Part shown: positions 1-9,957 of the stretch, in pieces
Layout: every line of letters begins with the position of its first letter
How positions within the stretch are numbered: the stretch's first letter is position 1
Origin: Halomonas sp. M4R1S46
GTDB taxonomy: Bacteria; Pseudomonadota; Gammaproteobacteria; Pseudomonadales; Halomonadaceae
Assembly: GCF_025725685.1 (NCBI RefSeq)
Contig: NZ_CP107008.1
Location: 1,798,001 to 1,862,000, forward strand
DNA: 64,000 nt
Direction: 5' to 3'
Notes under the pieces: generated by a model
Seen by the model: the letters and a program-made list of their open reading frames with translations, nothing else
Database searches by the model: none
Told to the model about the DNA's origin: nothing
Program-made: the position numbers and the translations under genes

Positions 1-818
1 AGGAAGGGGGGCGCGTGCAGCGCCTGCGCCAGGGGGTGACCCGTCTGCCGGCCATGGGGCGGCTGGGTCGCGAGGCCGCGGCGGCGCCCGAGGTGGCCCA
101 GCGGCTCTGTCAGGATGCGGGCTGGCTGCTGGGCATGGAGATGGCGGCCTGCGGCCTGGATCTCAGCCTTGCGCCGGTGCTCGACGTCGATACCGGGCGC
201 TCCTCGGTGATCGGCGATCGCAGTTTCGGCGCCTCGCCGGAGGGCGTGACGCGCCTCGCCGGTGCCTTCGTCGATGGCCTCCACGAGGCCGGCATGGCGG
301 CGGTCGGCAAGCACTTCCCCGGTCACGGCGGCGTGGCCGCGGATTCCCACCTGGAGCTGCCCGTGGACGAGCGTCCGCTGGAGGCGCTGCGTCGGCACGA
401 CCTGATGCCCTTCGAGGCCCTGGCCTCGCGGCTGGGGGGCGTGATGCCCGCCCATGTGGTCTATCCGGCCTTCGACCATCGCCCCGCCGGCTTCTCGCCG
501 GCCTGGCTCGGCCTGCTGCGTGAATCGCTGGGCTTCAAGGGCGCCATCTTCTCCGATGACCTGAGCATGGCCGGTGCCCACTCGGCCGGTACACCCGCCG
601 AGCGGGCTCGCCTGGCGCTGGCGGCCGGCTGCGACATGCTGCTGGTGTGCAATGATCGCGCCGCGGCCCTCGAGGTGGTCGAGGCCTGCGAGGGGCGCAC
701 GACCAAGCGGGCCGCCAGGTTGCGCTACGGCCGGGCCCGCCCCGACCTCGACGCCCTGAGCGCGCTGTCCCGCTGGCGCCGCGTGCATGCCCGTCTCGAG
801 GCCATGGCCGCCGACTGA
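1..818 (+). CDS. nagZ: Beta-N-acetylhexosaminidase NagZ (5' truncated)
   Basis: Glycoside hydrolase family 3 enzyme that removes N-acetylglucosamine from anhydro-muropeptides in cytoplasmic peptidoglycan recycling. The reading frame is open from the window edge (codons from base 3 read EGGRVQRLRQG, matching the family's EGGRVQR segment), so the true start lies to the left and the first part of the barrel is missing. Counting from the GTG at 15, the KHFPGHG motif is at residues 99-105 and the DSH of the catalytic loop follows at about 110. The nucleophile Asp of FSDDLSM is at about 181. The C-terminus ends normally. The purine phosphoribosyltransferase gene follows after 33 bases, probably in the same transcript. 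Confidence 0.95.
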   Translation, partial: EGGRVQRLRQGVTRLPAMGRLGREAAAAPEVAQRLCQDAGWLLGMEMAACGLDLSLAPVLDVDTGRSSVIGDRSFGASPEGVTRLAGAFVDGLHEAGMAAVGKHFPGHGGVAADSHLELPVDERPLEALRRHDLMPFEALASRLGGVMPAHVVYPAFDHRPAGFSPAWLGLLRESLGFKGAIFSDDLSMAGAHSAGTPAERARLALAAGCDMLLVCNDRAAALEVVEACEGRTTKRAARLRYGRARPDLDALSALSRWRRVHARLEAMAAD

Positions 819-851
819 CGTCTCTTCGCTGATTGAACGACGAGCCCTACG

Positions 852-1430
852 ATGCCCAAACTCGATGCCGACGCCCTCCCGTCCCTGGCCGACATGCGTG
901 CGGTCATGGACTCCGCCGACTGCCTGATCGACCAGGAGCAGGTCGAGCGCGCCCTGGACCGCATGGCCGACGCGATCACCCGCGACCTCGGCGACAAGCT
1001 GCCGGTCTTCTACTGCGTCATGAACGGCGGCCTGATCACCACCGGACACCTGTTGACGCGGCTAGGCTTCCCCCTGGAGGTGGACTACCTGCATGCCACC
1101 CGCTATCGCGGTGGCACCCGGGGCGGCGAGCTGTTCTGGCGCGTCTCCCCGGAGATCCCCATGGCCGGCCGGCACGTGGTGATCGTCGACGATATCCTGG
1201 ACGAGGGCACGACCCTCGCCGCGATCCTCGACTACTGTCGTCAGGCCGGTGCCGCCAGCATCACCACCGCCGTGCTGGTGGACAAGCGCCATGACCGCAA
1301 GGCCGTGCCCGACCTCAAGGCGGACTACTGCAGTCTCGAGGTGGTCGACCGCTATGTCTTCGGCTTCGGCATGGACTACAAGGGCTACTGGCGCAACGCG
1401 CCGGGGATCTTTGCGCCCAAGGGCCTGTAG
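852..1430 (+). CDS. Hypoxanthine-guanine phosphoribosyltransferase
   Basis: Type I phosphoribosyltransferase of 192 residues. It is expected to convert hypoxanthine or guanine plus PRPP into IMP or GMP in purine salvage. The PRPP-binding signature VVIVDDILDEGTT is at residues 109-121, followed by a hydrophobic core strand and a C-terminal region (VDRYVFGFGMDYKGYWRN) typical of HPRT-type base recognition. The ATG at 852 leaves 33 bases after nagZ. The product links functionally to the purine catabolic block at 50-60 kb, but no regulatory site shared with that block is visible here. Base specificity is family inference. Confidence 0.9.
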   Translation: MPKLDADALPSLADMRAVMDSADCLIDQEQVERALDRMADAITRDLGDKLPVFYCVMNGGLITTGHLLTRLGFPLEVDYLHATRYRGGTRGGELFWRVSPEIPMAGRHVVIVDDILDEGTTLAAILDYCRQAGAASITTAVLVDKRHDRKAVPDLKADYCSLEVVDRYVFGFGMDYKGYWRNAPGIFAPKGL

Positions 1431-1475
1431 CCCGGGCTTCGCCCGGGAGCCTGAAGACCGTCCGCTTCGCGGACG
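1431..1475. terminator. Two hairpins between convergent genes
   Basis: Directly after the phosphoribosyltransferase stop codon are two short perfect hairpins: CCCGGGC-TTC-GCCCGGG (1431-1447) and CGTCCGC-TTC-GCGGACG (1459-1475). Neither is followed by a clear T tract on either strand. They sit between convergent genes and may end transcripts from both sides or act as mRNA 3' stabilisers. Confidence 0.45.
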
Positions 1476-1489
1476 TCAGCTTCCAGCTG

Positions 1490-3205
1490 TCAGCCCAACC
1501 CGAGTTCGTGGGTGGCTTCCTCGCGCATCTTGAACTTCTGGATCTTGCCGGTGACGGTCATCGGGAAGGCGTCGACGAACTTCACGTAGCGCGGCACCTT
1601 GTAGTGGGCGATCTTGCCCTGGCAGAAGGCCTTGAGGCCCTCCTCGTCGAGGCTCTCGCCCTCGCTGAGCTTGACCCAGGCCATGACCTCCTCGCCGTAC
1701 TTCTCGTCGGGGACGCCGATCACCTGGACGTCGGAGATGGCCGGGTGGGTATAGAGGAAGTCCTCGATCTCGCGGGGATAGATGTTCTCGCCGCCACGGA
1801 TGATCATGTCCTTGATGCGGCCGACGATGGCCACATAGCCCTCCTCGTCCATGGTGGCCAGGTCGCCGGTATGCATCCAGCCCGCGGCATCGATGGCCTT
1901 GGCGGTGGCCTCCTCGTTGTTCCAGTAACCGAGCATCACGCTGTAGCCCCGGGTGCACAGCTCGCCGGTCTCGCCACGCGGGACCACGGCCCCGGTGTCC
2001 GGGCTGACCAGTTTGGCCTCGAGATGCGGGTGGATGGTGCCCACCGTGGTCACGCGCTTCTCCAGCGGGGCGTCGGTCTGGGTCTGGAAACTCACCGGAC
2101 TGGTCTCGGTCATGCCGTAGCAGATGGTGACGTCCTGCATGTTCATCCTGTCGATGACCTTGCGCATCACCTCGATGGGGCAGATGGAGCCGGCCATGAT
2201 GCCGGTGCGCAGGCTGCCCAGGTCGAAGCGCTCGAACTCCGGGTGCTCCAGTTCGGCGATGAACATGGTGGGCACGCCGTAGAGGGTGGTGGCCCGCTCC
2301 TCGGCCACGGCCTCCAGGGTCGACTGGGCATCGAAGCCGTCGCCGGGATAGATCATGGTGGCGCCATGGGTGACGCAGCCGAGATTGCCCATCACCATGC
2401 CGAAGCAGTGGTAGAGCGGTACCGGGATGACCATGCGGTCGGCTTCGCTGAGGTTCATGGTGCGGGCCACGAAGAAGCCGTTGTTGAGGATGTTGTGGTG
2501 GGAGAGGGTGGCCCCCTTGGGGGCCCCGGTGGTCCCGGAGGTGTACTGGATGTTGATCGGCTCGTCGAACTCCAGCCCGGCCTGGACCTCGGCCAGCCGG
2601 TCGGCGCCGACCCGGTCGGCATGCGCCAGCAGGTCCGTCCAGCTGTACATGCCGCGCAGCGCCCGTTCCTCGTCGAGGCAGATCACCCGCTTGAGCTCCG
2701 GCAGGCGGGCACTGGCAAGGCCGTCCGGGGAGCCGTCACGCCGCTCGAGGGCCTTCTCTTCCCGGAGCTCCGGCACCAGCTCTGCCAGCGTGGCCACGTA
2801 GTCGGAGGTCTTGAAGGTCCCCTGCAGGATCAGCGTGGAGGTGCCCGACTGCTTGAGGGCGTACTCCAGTTCATGGGTCCGATAGCTGGGATTGATGTTG
2901 ACCAGGATGGCGCCGATCTTGGCCGTGGCGAACTGGGTGATGGTCCACTCGGCGCAGTTCGGCGACCAGATGCCCACCCGGTCGCCCTTGGCGACGCCCA
3001 GGGCCAGCAGGCCCCGGGCCGCCTGGTCCACGGCTTCCTGCAGGGCCTTCCAGCTATAGCGCAGCCCCTGGTGGCGGCTGATCAGGGCGTCCCGGTCGGC
3101 AAGGCGCTCGACCGTCTCGTCGAAGCAGTCGCCGATGGTCTGGCCCTTCAAGGGGGTATCGCTGATGCCGCTCACATAGCTGATCTGACGGGTTTGGCGT
3201 GACAT
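1490..3205 (-). CDS. AMP-binding acyl-CoA synthetase
   Basis: ANL-superfamily adenylating enzyme of 571 residues, predicted to activate a medium- or branched-chain carboxylic acid to its CoA thioester using ATP. The P-loop [11 protein letters not shown] is at 221-231, the GMTETSP motif lies in the middle, and the hinge region [16 protein letters not shown] and the catalytic-lysine segment [12 protein letters not shown] are near the C-terminus. Length and motif order are normal for FadD-like synthetases. It lies 70 bases downstream of the MerR-type regulator on the same strand, so it is probably co-transcribed with it and belongs to the branched-chain acyl-CoA regulon. The exact substrate cannot be read from sequence. 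The ATG at 3205 is preceded by a purine-rich GAGAG. Confidence 0.9.
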   Translation of the reverse strand: MSRQTRQISYVSGISDTPLKGQTIGDCFDETVERLADRDALISRHQGLRYSWKALQEAVDQAARGLLALGVAKGDRVGIWSPNCAEWTITQFATAKIGAILVNINPSYRTHELEYALKQSGTSTLILQGTFKTSDYVATLAELVPELREEKALERRDGSPDGLASARLPELKRVICLDEERALRGMYSWTDLLAHADRVGADRLAEVQAGLEFDEPINIQYTSGTTGAPKGATLSHHNILNNGFFVARTMNLSEADRMVIPVPLYHCFGMVMGNLGCVTHGATMIYPGDGFDAQSTLEAVAEERATTLYGVPTMFIAELEHPEFERFDLGSLRTGIMAGSICPIEVMRKVIDRMNMQDVTICYGMTETSPVSFQTQTDAPLEKRVTTVGTIHPHLEAKLVSPDTGAVVPRGETGELCTRGYSVMLGYWNNEEATAKAIDAAGWMHTGDLATMDEEGYVAIVGRIKDMIIRGGENIYPREIEDFLYTHPAISDVQVIGVPDEKYGEEVMAWVKLSEGESLDEEGLKAFCQGKIAHYKVPRYVKFVDAFPMTVTGKIQKFKMREEATHELGLG

Positions 3206-3275
3206 GGTGGCTCTCGTCTTGTTGTGGCGTGAAAGCGTCGGGCACCGGGAAAGTCACGCGGCGGCCATGGCCCGG

Positions 3276-3719
3276 CTACACCTCGTCTCCCAGCTGGCGC
3301 AGCACTTCTCGTGCCCGCTGGTCCACGTCATCGATCTCCATGCGCATCAGGCGGATATCCTCGAGCTGACGCTCGAGGTTGTCGCGCTTGTCGGCCAGGA
3401 TCTCCAGCAACCGCTTGAGCTGGCGGGCATTTCCGTCGGGCATGGCGTCGTACATCATCACCACCTCGCGGATCTCGGCCAGCGAGAAGCCCAGCCGCTT
3501 GCCGCGCAGGGTGAGTTTCAGCCGCACCCGATCCTTCTCCCGATAGATGCGTTTCTGTCCCTGGCGGGTCGGGGCCAGCAGCCCCTCCTGCTCGTAGAAG
3601 CGGATGGTGCGAGGCGTGACCTCGAACATTCGCGCCAGTTCGCCGATGCTGTAGGTACGCTGCTGCTTGGGCAGGGCATCCGAACTGGCTTCCGGGGCCT
3701 GGGATGAGGTTCGACTCAT
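3276..3719 (-). CDS. liuR: MerR-family regulator, LiuR-type
   Basis: DNA-binding regulator of 147 residues with an N-terminal winged helix-turn-helix (about residues 23-70, starting YSIGELARMFEVTPRTIRFYE) and a C-terminal dimerisation coiled coil. The start at 3719 is chosen because the ATG is preceded by AGGAAG at good spacing; an upstream in-frame GTG at 3749 lacks support. There are no clustered cysteines, so it is not a metal or thiol sensor. Family knowledge: LiuR-type MerR proteins control branched-chain amino acid degradation genes in proteobacteria. The gene is divergent from a valine degradation operon, and a perfect 16-bp palindrome of the right type lies between them. The gene name is by this context. 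Confidence 0.85.
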   Translation of the reverse strand: MSRTSSQAPEASSDALPKQQRTYSIGELARMFEVTPRTIRFYEQEGLLAPTRQGQKRIYREKDRVRLKLTLRGKRLGFSLAEIREVVMMYDAMPDGNARQLKRLLEILADKRDNLERQLEDIRLMRMEIDDVDQRAREVLRQLGDEV

Positions 3720-3787
3720 GACGTTGCTTCCTGTAGCCGGGTGGTCCACCGGCGGTTTCCCACCTCGTCAGAAAACCCTAGACGAGG

Positions 3788-3803
3788 TTTACGTTAACGT
3801 AAA
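3788..3803. promoter_or_regulatory. LiuR-type operator palindrome
   Basis: Perfect 16-bp palindrome TTTACGTTAACGTAAA in the divergent region between the MerR-type regulator (start 3719) and the acyl-CoA dehydrogenase (start 3956). It resembles the published LiuR motif class (paired ACGT cores). It probably controls both transcripts. No other copy was noticed in the window. Confidence 0.85.
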
Positions 3804-3955
3804 GTGCTTGTTCGACCATGGGGTGATATGGGATAAACCAAGCAAGTGCTAGGTTGGTGCCGGCCGCCGGACCGGGCGTCCCAGCGAGGCGACGGTCCCG
3901 CCGGGCGGGGTGCCGACACCATCCACACTCCATTGCCGTTCGAAGAGAGGTTCCC

Positions 3956-5122
3956 ATGGATTTTGCGCTGACCGACGATCAGAAGGCGCTGGCCGACGCC
4001 GCCGCCGATTTCGCCCGGGCCGAGCTGGCCGAACATGCCGCCGACTGGGACGCGCGCAGCCATTTCCCGGTGGACGTGATCCGCCGCGCCGGCGAGGCGG
4101 GCTTCCTCGGCATCTACACCCCCGAGGCACAAGGCGGCCTGGGGCTGTCGCGCCTCGACGCCTCGCTGATCTTCGAGCAGCTCGCCCAGGGCTGCATCTC
4201 CACCACCGCCTACCTGACCATTCACAACATGGTCACCTGGATGGTGGCCAGCTGGGGGGACGATGCCCTGCGCGAGCGCTACGTGCCCGCCATGATAGCC
4301 GGTGACGCCCTGGGCTCCTACTGCCTGACCGAGCCCGACGCCGGCTCCGATGCCGCCAGCCTCAGGACACGGGCGGTCCGTGAGGGCGACGAGTACGTCA
4401 TCTCCGGCTCGAAGATGTTCATCTCGGGCGCGGGGGCCACCGATGTGCTGGTGGTGATGGCGCGCACCGGGGCGCCGGACAGCGGCGCCGGCGGCATCTC
4501 CGCCATCCTGGTGCCGGCCGATGCCGCGGGCGTCGAGGTGGGCAAGAAGGAGGAGAAGATGGGCTGGAAGAGCCAGCCCACCTGCCTGATCAGCTTCGAC
4601 GGCGTGCGGGTGCCGGTGAGCCATCGCCTGGGCGAGGAGGGCGAGGGCTTCCGCTTCGCCATGAAGGGCCTCGACGGCGGTCGCCTGAACATCGCCAGCT
4701 GCTCGCTGGGGGCCGCCCAGCAGGCGCTGACGCTGTCCCGGGACTACCTGGCCGAGCGCAAGCAGTTCGGCCGGGAACTCTCGAGCTTCCAGGCCCTGCA
4801 GTTCAAGCTCGCCGACATGGCCAGCGAGCTGACCGCCGCCCGGCTGATGGTGCGCCATGCCGCCTGGCGGCTCGACCAGGGCGATCCCGAGGCCACCGCC
4901 CACTGCGCCATGGCCAAGCGCGTCGCCACCGACATGGGCTTCAACGTCTGCAACGAGGCCCTGCAGCTGCACGGCGGCTATGGTTATATCCGCGAATATC
5001 CCCTCGAACGCCTGGTCCGCGACACCCGCGTGCACCAGATCCTCGAGGGGACCAACGAGATCATGCGGCTGATCGTCGCCCGCCGGCTGCTCGCCGACGG
5101 CGTCATCGAATCGCTTCAGTAA
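3956..5122 (+). CDS. Isobutyryl-CoA dehydrogenase (acyl-CoA dehydrogenase)
   Basis: FAD-dependent acyl-CoA dehydrogenase of 388 residues, predicted to oxidise isobutyryl-CoA to methacrylyl-CoA in valine degradation, passing electrons to ETF. It shows the three ACAD domains, the FAD/substrate signature YCLTEPDAGSDA (about residue 120), and the C-terminal LHGGYGYI...LEGTNEIMR with the catalytic-base glutamate at about 364. The overall pattern is closest to ACAD8-type enzymes. The ATG at 3956 is preceded by GAGAGG with 5-base spacing; a longer in-frame extension upstream overlaps the promoter and is rejected. The hydrolase and mmsB follow on the same strand, which supports the isobutyryl assignment. 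A short-branched-chain specificity other than isobutyryl remains possible. Confidence 0.92.
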   Translation: MDFALTDDQKALADAAADFARAELAEHAADWDARSHFPVDVIRRAGEAGFLGIYTPEAQGGLGLSRLDASLIFEQLAQGCISTTAYLTIHNMVTWMVASWGDDALRERYVPAMIAGDALGSYCLTEPDAGSDAASLRTRAVREGDEYVISGSKMFISGAGATDVLVVMARTGAPDSGAGGISAILVPADAAGVEVGKKEEKMGWKSQPTCLISFDGVRVPVSHRLGEEGEGFRFAMKGLDGGRLNIASCSLGAAQQALTLSRDYLAERKQFGRELSSFQALQFKLADMASELTAARLMVRHAAWRLDQGDPEATAHCAMAKRVATDMGFNVCNEALQLHGGYGYIREYPLERLVRDTRVHQILEGTNEIMRLIVARRLLADGVIESLQ

Positions 5123-5144
5123 CCGGACACCAGGAGAGACATCG

Positions 5145-6299
5145 ATGTCGGACCTCGCGGTTTGCTTCGACGAGTTGCCCACCCGCGGCGGCGGCCGCGT
5201 CGGCGTGGCCAGGCTCAACGCGCCGAAATCCCTCAATGCCCTGTCGCTGGAAATGATCCAGCGGCTCGAGGCCAAGCTCGACGCCTGGGCGGTGGACCGC
5301 AGCGTGGTCGCGGTCTGGCTGGAGGGGGCGGGCGACAAGGCCTTCTGCGCCGGCGGCGACGTGGTGGCCCTGTATCGTTCCCTGACCGAGGAGGGGGACA
5401 ACCGCGGTGCGGGCCGCGACGGCCTCTTCGCCGAGACCTACTTCACGGCCGAGTACCGGCTCGACCACCGCATCCATACCTATCCCAAGCCGCTCCTGGT
5501 CTGGGGCGACGGTATCGTCATGGGCGGCGGCCTGGGCCTGTTGGCCGGTGGCTTCCAGCGCCTGATCACCGAGACCACCCGCATCGCCATGCCGGAGATC
5601 ACCATCGGCCTCTACCCGGATATCGGCGCCAGCTGGTTCCTCAACCGCATGCCCCCGGGGATCGGCACCTATCTGGGGCTCACCGGCGCCCAGCTCAATG
5701 CCCGGGACGCCCTGGACCTGGGGCTCGCGGACCGCTTCATCCCCCGCGAGCGGCGCGACGACCTGCTGGGCGCCCTGGCCGAGGCCGATTACGGCGATCA
5801 TGGAGCCCTGGCCTGCCGGCTCGCCGTGGAAGGGGCGCTCGACCGCTTCGAGGCCCGCGACCAGGCGCCCGAGGGCCAGGTCTGGCCGCGGCGCGATCAT
5901 CTCCAGTCGCTGGTGGGCGAGGCGGGGGCCGCCGACGCCACGGCGCGCATCCTCGCCGACGAGCATGACGAGCCCTGGCTCGCGGCCAACCGGGCGCGGC
6001 TCGCCTCCGGCTGCCCGATGACCGCCCACCTGGTGTGGCGAATGCTGGAGCGCCATCGCCACTCCAGCCTGGCCGATGCCTTCCGCGACGAGCTGGGGCT
6101 CTCGGTGCAGTGCTGCCGCCTGGGCGACTTCTGCGAGGGCGTGCGGGCCCTGCTGATCGACAAGGACAAGCGGCCGAAGTGGTCCCACGCCGATGCCGCC
6201 GGCGTCCCGGAGGCGGACATTCAGGCCCTGCTGACCTCGCCCTGGAGCGGCGAGGCGCATCCGTTGCGGGACCTGGGCGTCGGCCACCGCGTCGGTTAG
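5145..6299 (+). CDS. 3-hydroxyisobutyryl-CoA hydrolase
   Basis: Crotonase-fold protein of 384 residues, longer than ordinary enoyl-CoA hydratases (about 260). It has the HIBCH-specific features KAFCAGGDV (65-73), an oxyanion-loop glycine stretch VMGGGLGL (about 125-132) and PEITIGLYPDIGASWF with the catalytic Glu/Asp (about 150-165). It hydrolyses 3-hydroxyisobutyryl-CoA to free 3-hydroxyisobutyrate, which is the substrate of the downstream MmsB. The gene begins 22 bases after the dehydrogenase stop. The operon lacks a separate methacrylyl-CoA hydratase and mmsA, so these steps must be encoded elsewhere or served by broad enoyl-CoA hydratases. Confidence 0.88.
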   Translation: MSDLAVCFDELPTRGGGRVGVARLNAPKSLNALSLEMIQRLEAKLDAWAVDRSVVAVWLEGAGDKAFCAGGDVVALYRSLTEEGDNRGAGRDGLFAETYFTAEYRLDHRIHTYPKPLLVWGDGIVMGGGLGLLAGGFQRLITETTRIAMPEITIGLYPDIGASWFLNRMPPGIGTYLGLTGAQLNARDALDLGLADRFIPRERRDDLLGALAEADYGDHGALACRLAVEGALDRFEARDQAPEGQVWPRRDHLQSLVGEAGAADATARILADEHDEPWLAANRARLASGCPMTAHLVWRMLERHRHSSLADAFRDELGLSVQCCRLGDFCEGVRALLIDKDKRPKWSHADAAGVPEADIQALLTSPWSGEAHPLRDLGVGHRVG

Positions 6300-6362
6300 G
6301 AAACACCGATTGAGGGGCAATAAGAGCGCATAGCATATTCGTACTCCCGGTGGGGATAGGCA

Positions 6363-6457
6363 CCGGGGACAAGGCGAAGCGAGGGTCCTTTGCCAAGGAA
6401 GGCAACGGTAGCGCCCAAGGAAGGGTGCACCGCGCCCTCGCGAAGGCTTGTCGCCGG
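6363..6457. repeat. Dispersed inverted-end element, short copy
   Basis: A 95-bp intergenic element whose 23-base ends are imperfect inverted repeats (18 of 23 matching, both reading CCGG...GACAAG...GCGAGGG inward). It contains segments (GGGTCCTTTGCCA, GTAGCGCCCA, GCGCCCTCGCG) that recur in the same order in the larger element at 53028-53230. The element sits in the 231-base gap between the hydrolase and mmsB. The rest of this gap shows only an ordinary leader and the AAGGAG ribosome binding site of mmsB (6518-6523). Confidence 0.65.
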
Positions 6458-6530
6458 AAAGGCCCACCTACACCACTCAGGTGTTGTCAGGAGCTCGAGA
6501 ACAACTCACAAGATATCAAGGAGCAACGCC

Positions 6531-7433
6531 ATGAAGATCGCATTCATCGGACTGGGCAACATGGGCGCGCCCATGGCCGCCAACCTCCTGGGCGCGGGGC
6601 ACGACCTCTGCGTCTTCGACCTGGTCGAGGCCGCCATGGCGGACCTGGAAGGGCAGGGCGCCCGGCGGGGCGAGAGCGCCGCCGCGGCCTGCCGTGACGC
6701 CGAGGTGGTCATCTCCATGCTGCCCGCCGGGGTCCATGTGCGCGGCCTCTACCTGGGTCGCGACGGCGAGGCCGGCCTGCTCGAGGCCCTCGACCACGAG
6801 CCGCTGATCATCGAGGCCTCGACCATCTCCCCGGACGATGCCCGGATGGTGGGGCAGGCCGCCACCCAGCGCGGCCTGACCTACCTGGACGCGCCGGTCT
6901 CCGGCGGCGTCGGCGGCGCCAAGGCCGGCACCCTGACCTTCATCGTCGGCGGCGACGCCGAGGGCTTCGAGAAGGCGAAGCCGGTGCTGGAGGGCATGGG
7001 CAAGAACATCTTCCATGCCGGCGAGATCGGCGCCGGTCAGGTGGGCAAGATCTGCAACAACATGCTGCTCGGCATCCTGATGAGCGGCACCGCCGAGGCG
7101 CTGGCCCTGGGAGTCAAGAACGGCCTGGACCCGGCGGTGCTCTCCGAGATCATGAAGCAGAGCAGCGGCGGCAACTGGGCGCTCAACGTCTACAACCCCT
7201 GGCCGGGGGTGATGGAGGGCTCGGCGGCCTCCCGGGACTACCAGGGCGGCTTCCTCACCGACCTGATGGCCAAGGACCTGGGCCTGGCCTGGGAGCTGGC
7301 GCTCAAGGCCCGAGCCAGCGTGCCCATGGGCTCCCAGGCGCGCAACCTCTTCGCCCTGCACAGCGCCCAGGGCAACGGCGGGCTGGACTTCTCGAGCATC
7401 CAGACCCTCTATCGGGCGGGGGAGGGGCAGTGA
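6531..7433 (+). CDS. mmsB: 3-hydroxyisobutyrate dehydrogenase
   Basis: NAD-dependent beta-hydroxyacid dehydrogenase of 300 residues that oxidises 3-hydroxyisobutyrate to methylmalonate semialdehyde in valine degradation. It has an N-terminal Rossmann motif (GLGNMGAPMA, residues 7-16), the substrate-binding signature DAPVSGG (120-126) and the catalytic lysine in VGKICNN (K173). The C-terminus keeps the KDLGLA helix of the family. The ATG at 6531 follows AAGGAG by 7 bases. A longer in-frame reading from 6390 runs through the repeat element and is rejected. The gap of 231 bases to the hydrolase means it may have partly independent expression. Confidence 0.93.
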   Translation: MKIAFIGLGNMGAPMAANLLGAGHDLCVFDLVEAAMADLEGQGARRGESAAAACRDAEVVISMLPAGVHVRGLYLGRDGEAGLLEALDHEPLIIEASTISPDDARMVGQAATQRGLTYLDAPVSGGVGGAKAGTLTFIVGGDAEGFEKAKPVLEGMGKNIFHAGEIGAGQVGKICNNMLLGILMSGTAEALALGVKNGLDPAVLSEIMKQSSGGNWALNVYNPWPGVMEGSAASRDYQGGFLTDLMAKDLGLAWELALKARASVPMGSQARNLFALHSAQGNGGLDFSSIQTLYRAGEGQ

Positions 7434-7475
7434 CCCCCTGACGCCCGGCGGGGCGCGCCTCGACGGGCGGGCCCC

Positions 7476-7502
7476 TTGCCAGGCCGGATCCGGGCTTGGC
7501 AA
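7476..7502 (+). terminator. Candidate hairpin after mmsB
   Basis: Imperfect stem-loop with arms TTGCCAGGCC and GGGCTTGGCAA around GGATCC, 43 bases after the mmsB stop. It is followed by only a weak T run (CCCTTT). It overlaps the -35 box proposed for gcdH, so it could separate the two operons or just be coincidental symmetry. Confidence 0.35.
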
Positions 7503-7538
7503 TCGCGCCCTTTGGGTCTACATTTGTTCGAAATGTAG
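7496..7538 (+). promoter_or_regulatory. gcdH promoter with overlapping palindromic operator
   Basis: A sigma70-like promoter can be read as TTGGCA (7496-7501), a 17-base spacer and TACATT (7519-7524). A perfect inverted repeat, CTACATTT (7518-7525) and AAATGTAG (7531-7538) separated by GTTCG, covers the -10 box. This is classic repressor geometry. The cognate regulator is not encoded next to it. The strong ribosome binding site AGAGGAG (7545-7551) follows. Confidence 0.6.
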
Positions 7539-7558
7539 AAATTTAGAGGAGTGCCATC

Positions 7559-8740
<1,182 letters not shown>

Positions 8741-8751
8741 AGGGGGCTCCA

Positions 8752-9957
8752 ATGAGTGGACCGCTGGAGGGGATCACGGTGCTGGACATGTCGCGGGTCC
8801 TGGCCGGCCCCTGGGCCGGCCAGCTGCTGGCGGACCTGGGCGCGCGGGTGATCAAGATCGAGCATCCCGAGCGGGGCGACGACACCCGGGGCTGGGGGCC
8901 ACCCTGGCTGGACGGCGAGCACGCCGCCGAGCGCCAGGCGGCCTACTACCTCTGCGCCAACCGCGGCAAGCAGTCGTTGGCCGTGGATATCGCCACCCCG
9001 GACGGCCAGGCGCTGGTGCGCGCACTGGCCGCCGGGGCCGACGTGCTGCTCGAGAACTTCAAGGTCGGCGGCCTGGCCCGCTACGGCCTCGACCCGGCAC
9101 GGCTGCGCGAGCGCAACCCGCGGCTGATCGCCTGCTCCATCACCGGGTTCGGCCAGGACGGCCCCTACGCCCATCGCGCCGGCTACGACTTCATGATCCA
9201 GGCCATGGGGGGGCTGATGAGCCTGACCGGCGAGTCCGACGGCATGCCCATGAAGACCGGCGTGGCGATCACCGACGTGATGACCGGGCTGTATGCGACC
9301 ATCGGGGTGCTGGCCGCGCTGCACGAGCGTCGCCGCACCGGCCAGGGGCGCCATATCGATGTGGCACTGCTCGACGTCCAGCTGGCCACCCTGGCCAACC
9401 AGGCGCTCAATGCCCTGGTCACCGGCCAGGATCCCCGGCGCCACGGCAATGCCCATCCCAATATCGTGCCCTATCAGGCCTTCGCCTGTGCCGACGGGCA
9501 TCTGGTGCTGACCGTGGGCAACGATGCCCAGTTCGCGCGACTCGCGGACCTGCTCGGCCACCCCGACTGGGCCGAGGATCCGGCCTTCGCCACCAATGCC
9601 GCGCGGGTCGGCAACCGCGAGGTGCTGGTACCGAGGATCGCCGAGGCCTTCCTGGCCGGCGAGCGGGACGCCTGGCTCGCCGAACTCGAGGCGAGGGGCA
9701 TTCCCGCCGGCCCCATCAACACCCTCACCGAGGTGTTCGCCGATCCCCAGGTGCGCCATCGCGGTCTGTGTCGGGAAGTGACGGACGGGGCGCGGCGCAT
9801 CCCCCAGGTGGCCAACCCCCTGCGCTTCGACGGCGACAGCGTCACCAGCGAGCGGCCCCCGCCCAGGCTCGGGCAGGACAGCGATGCGGTACTGGCCGAG
9901 ATGGGCCTGACCCGCGACGACATCGCCCGGCTGCGGCGCCAGGGCATCGTGCGTTAG
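8752..9957 (+). CDS. CaiB/BaiF-family CoA-transferase (probable succinyl-CoA:glutarate)
   Basis: Class III CoA-transferase of 401 residues. The N-terminal CoA-binding region ([28 protein letters not shown]) and the catalytic aspartate in [11 protein letters not shown] (D146) are intact. Its position directly after gcdH points to succinyl-CoA-dependent activation of glutarate to glutaryl-CoA, feeding the dehydrogenase. The ATG at 8752 follows AGGGGG by 5 bases. The open frame extends upstream inside gcdH but only as an overlapping shadow. The stop overlaps the 3' end of the convergent ppsR by four bases (9954-9957). Confidence 0.92.
   Translation: MSGPLEGITVLDMSRVLAGPWAGQLLADLGARVIKIEHPERGDDTRGWGPPWLDGEHAAERQAAYYLCANRGKQSLAVDIATPDGQALVRALAAGADVLLENFKVGGLARYGLDPARLRERNPRLIACSITGFGQDGPYAHRAGYDFMIQAMGGLMSLTGESDGMPMKTGVAITDVMTGLYATIGVLAALHERRRTGQGRHIDVALLDVQLATLANQALNALVTGQDPRRHGNAHPNIVPYQAFACADGHLVLTVGNDAQFARLADLLGHPDWAEDPAFATNAARVGNREVLVPRIAEAFLAGERDAWLAELEARGIPAGPINTLTEVFADPQVRHRGLCREVTDGARRIPQVANPLRFDGDSVTSERPPPRLGQDSDAVLAEMGLTRDDIARLRRQGIVR

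Noticed and set aside
6390..6530. N-terminal extension of mmsB
   Set aside because: It runs through the repeat element. The Rossmann motif begins right after ATG 6531, which has a strong SD.
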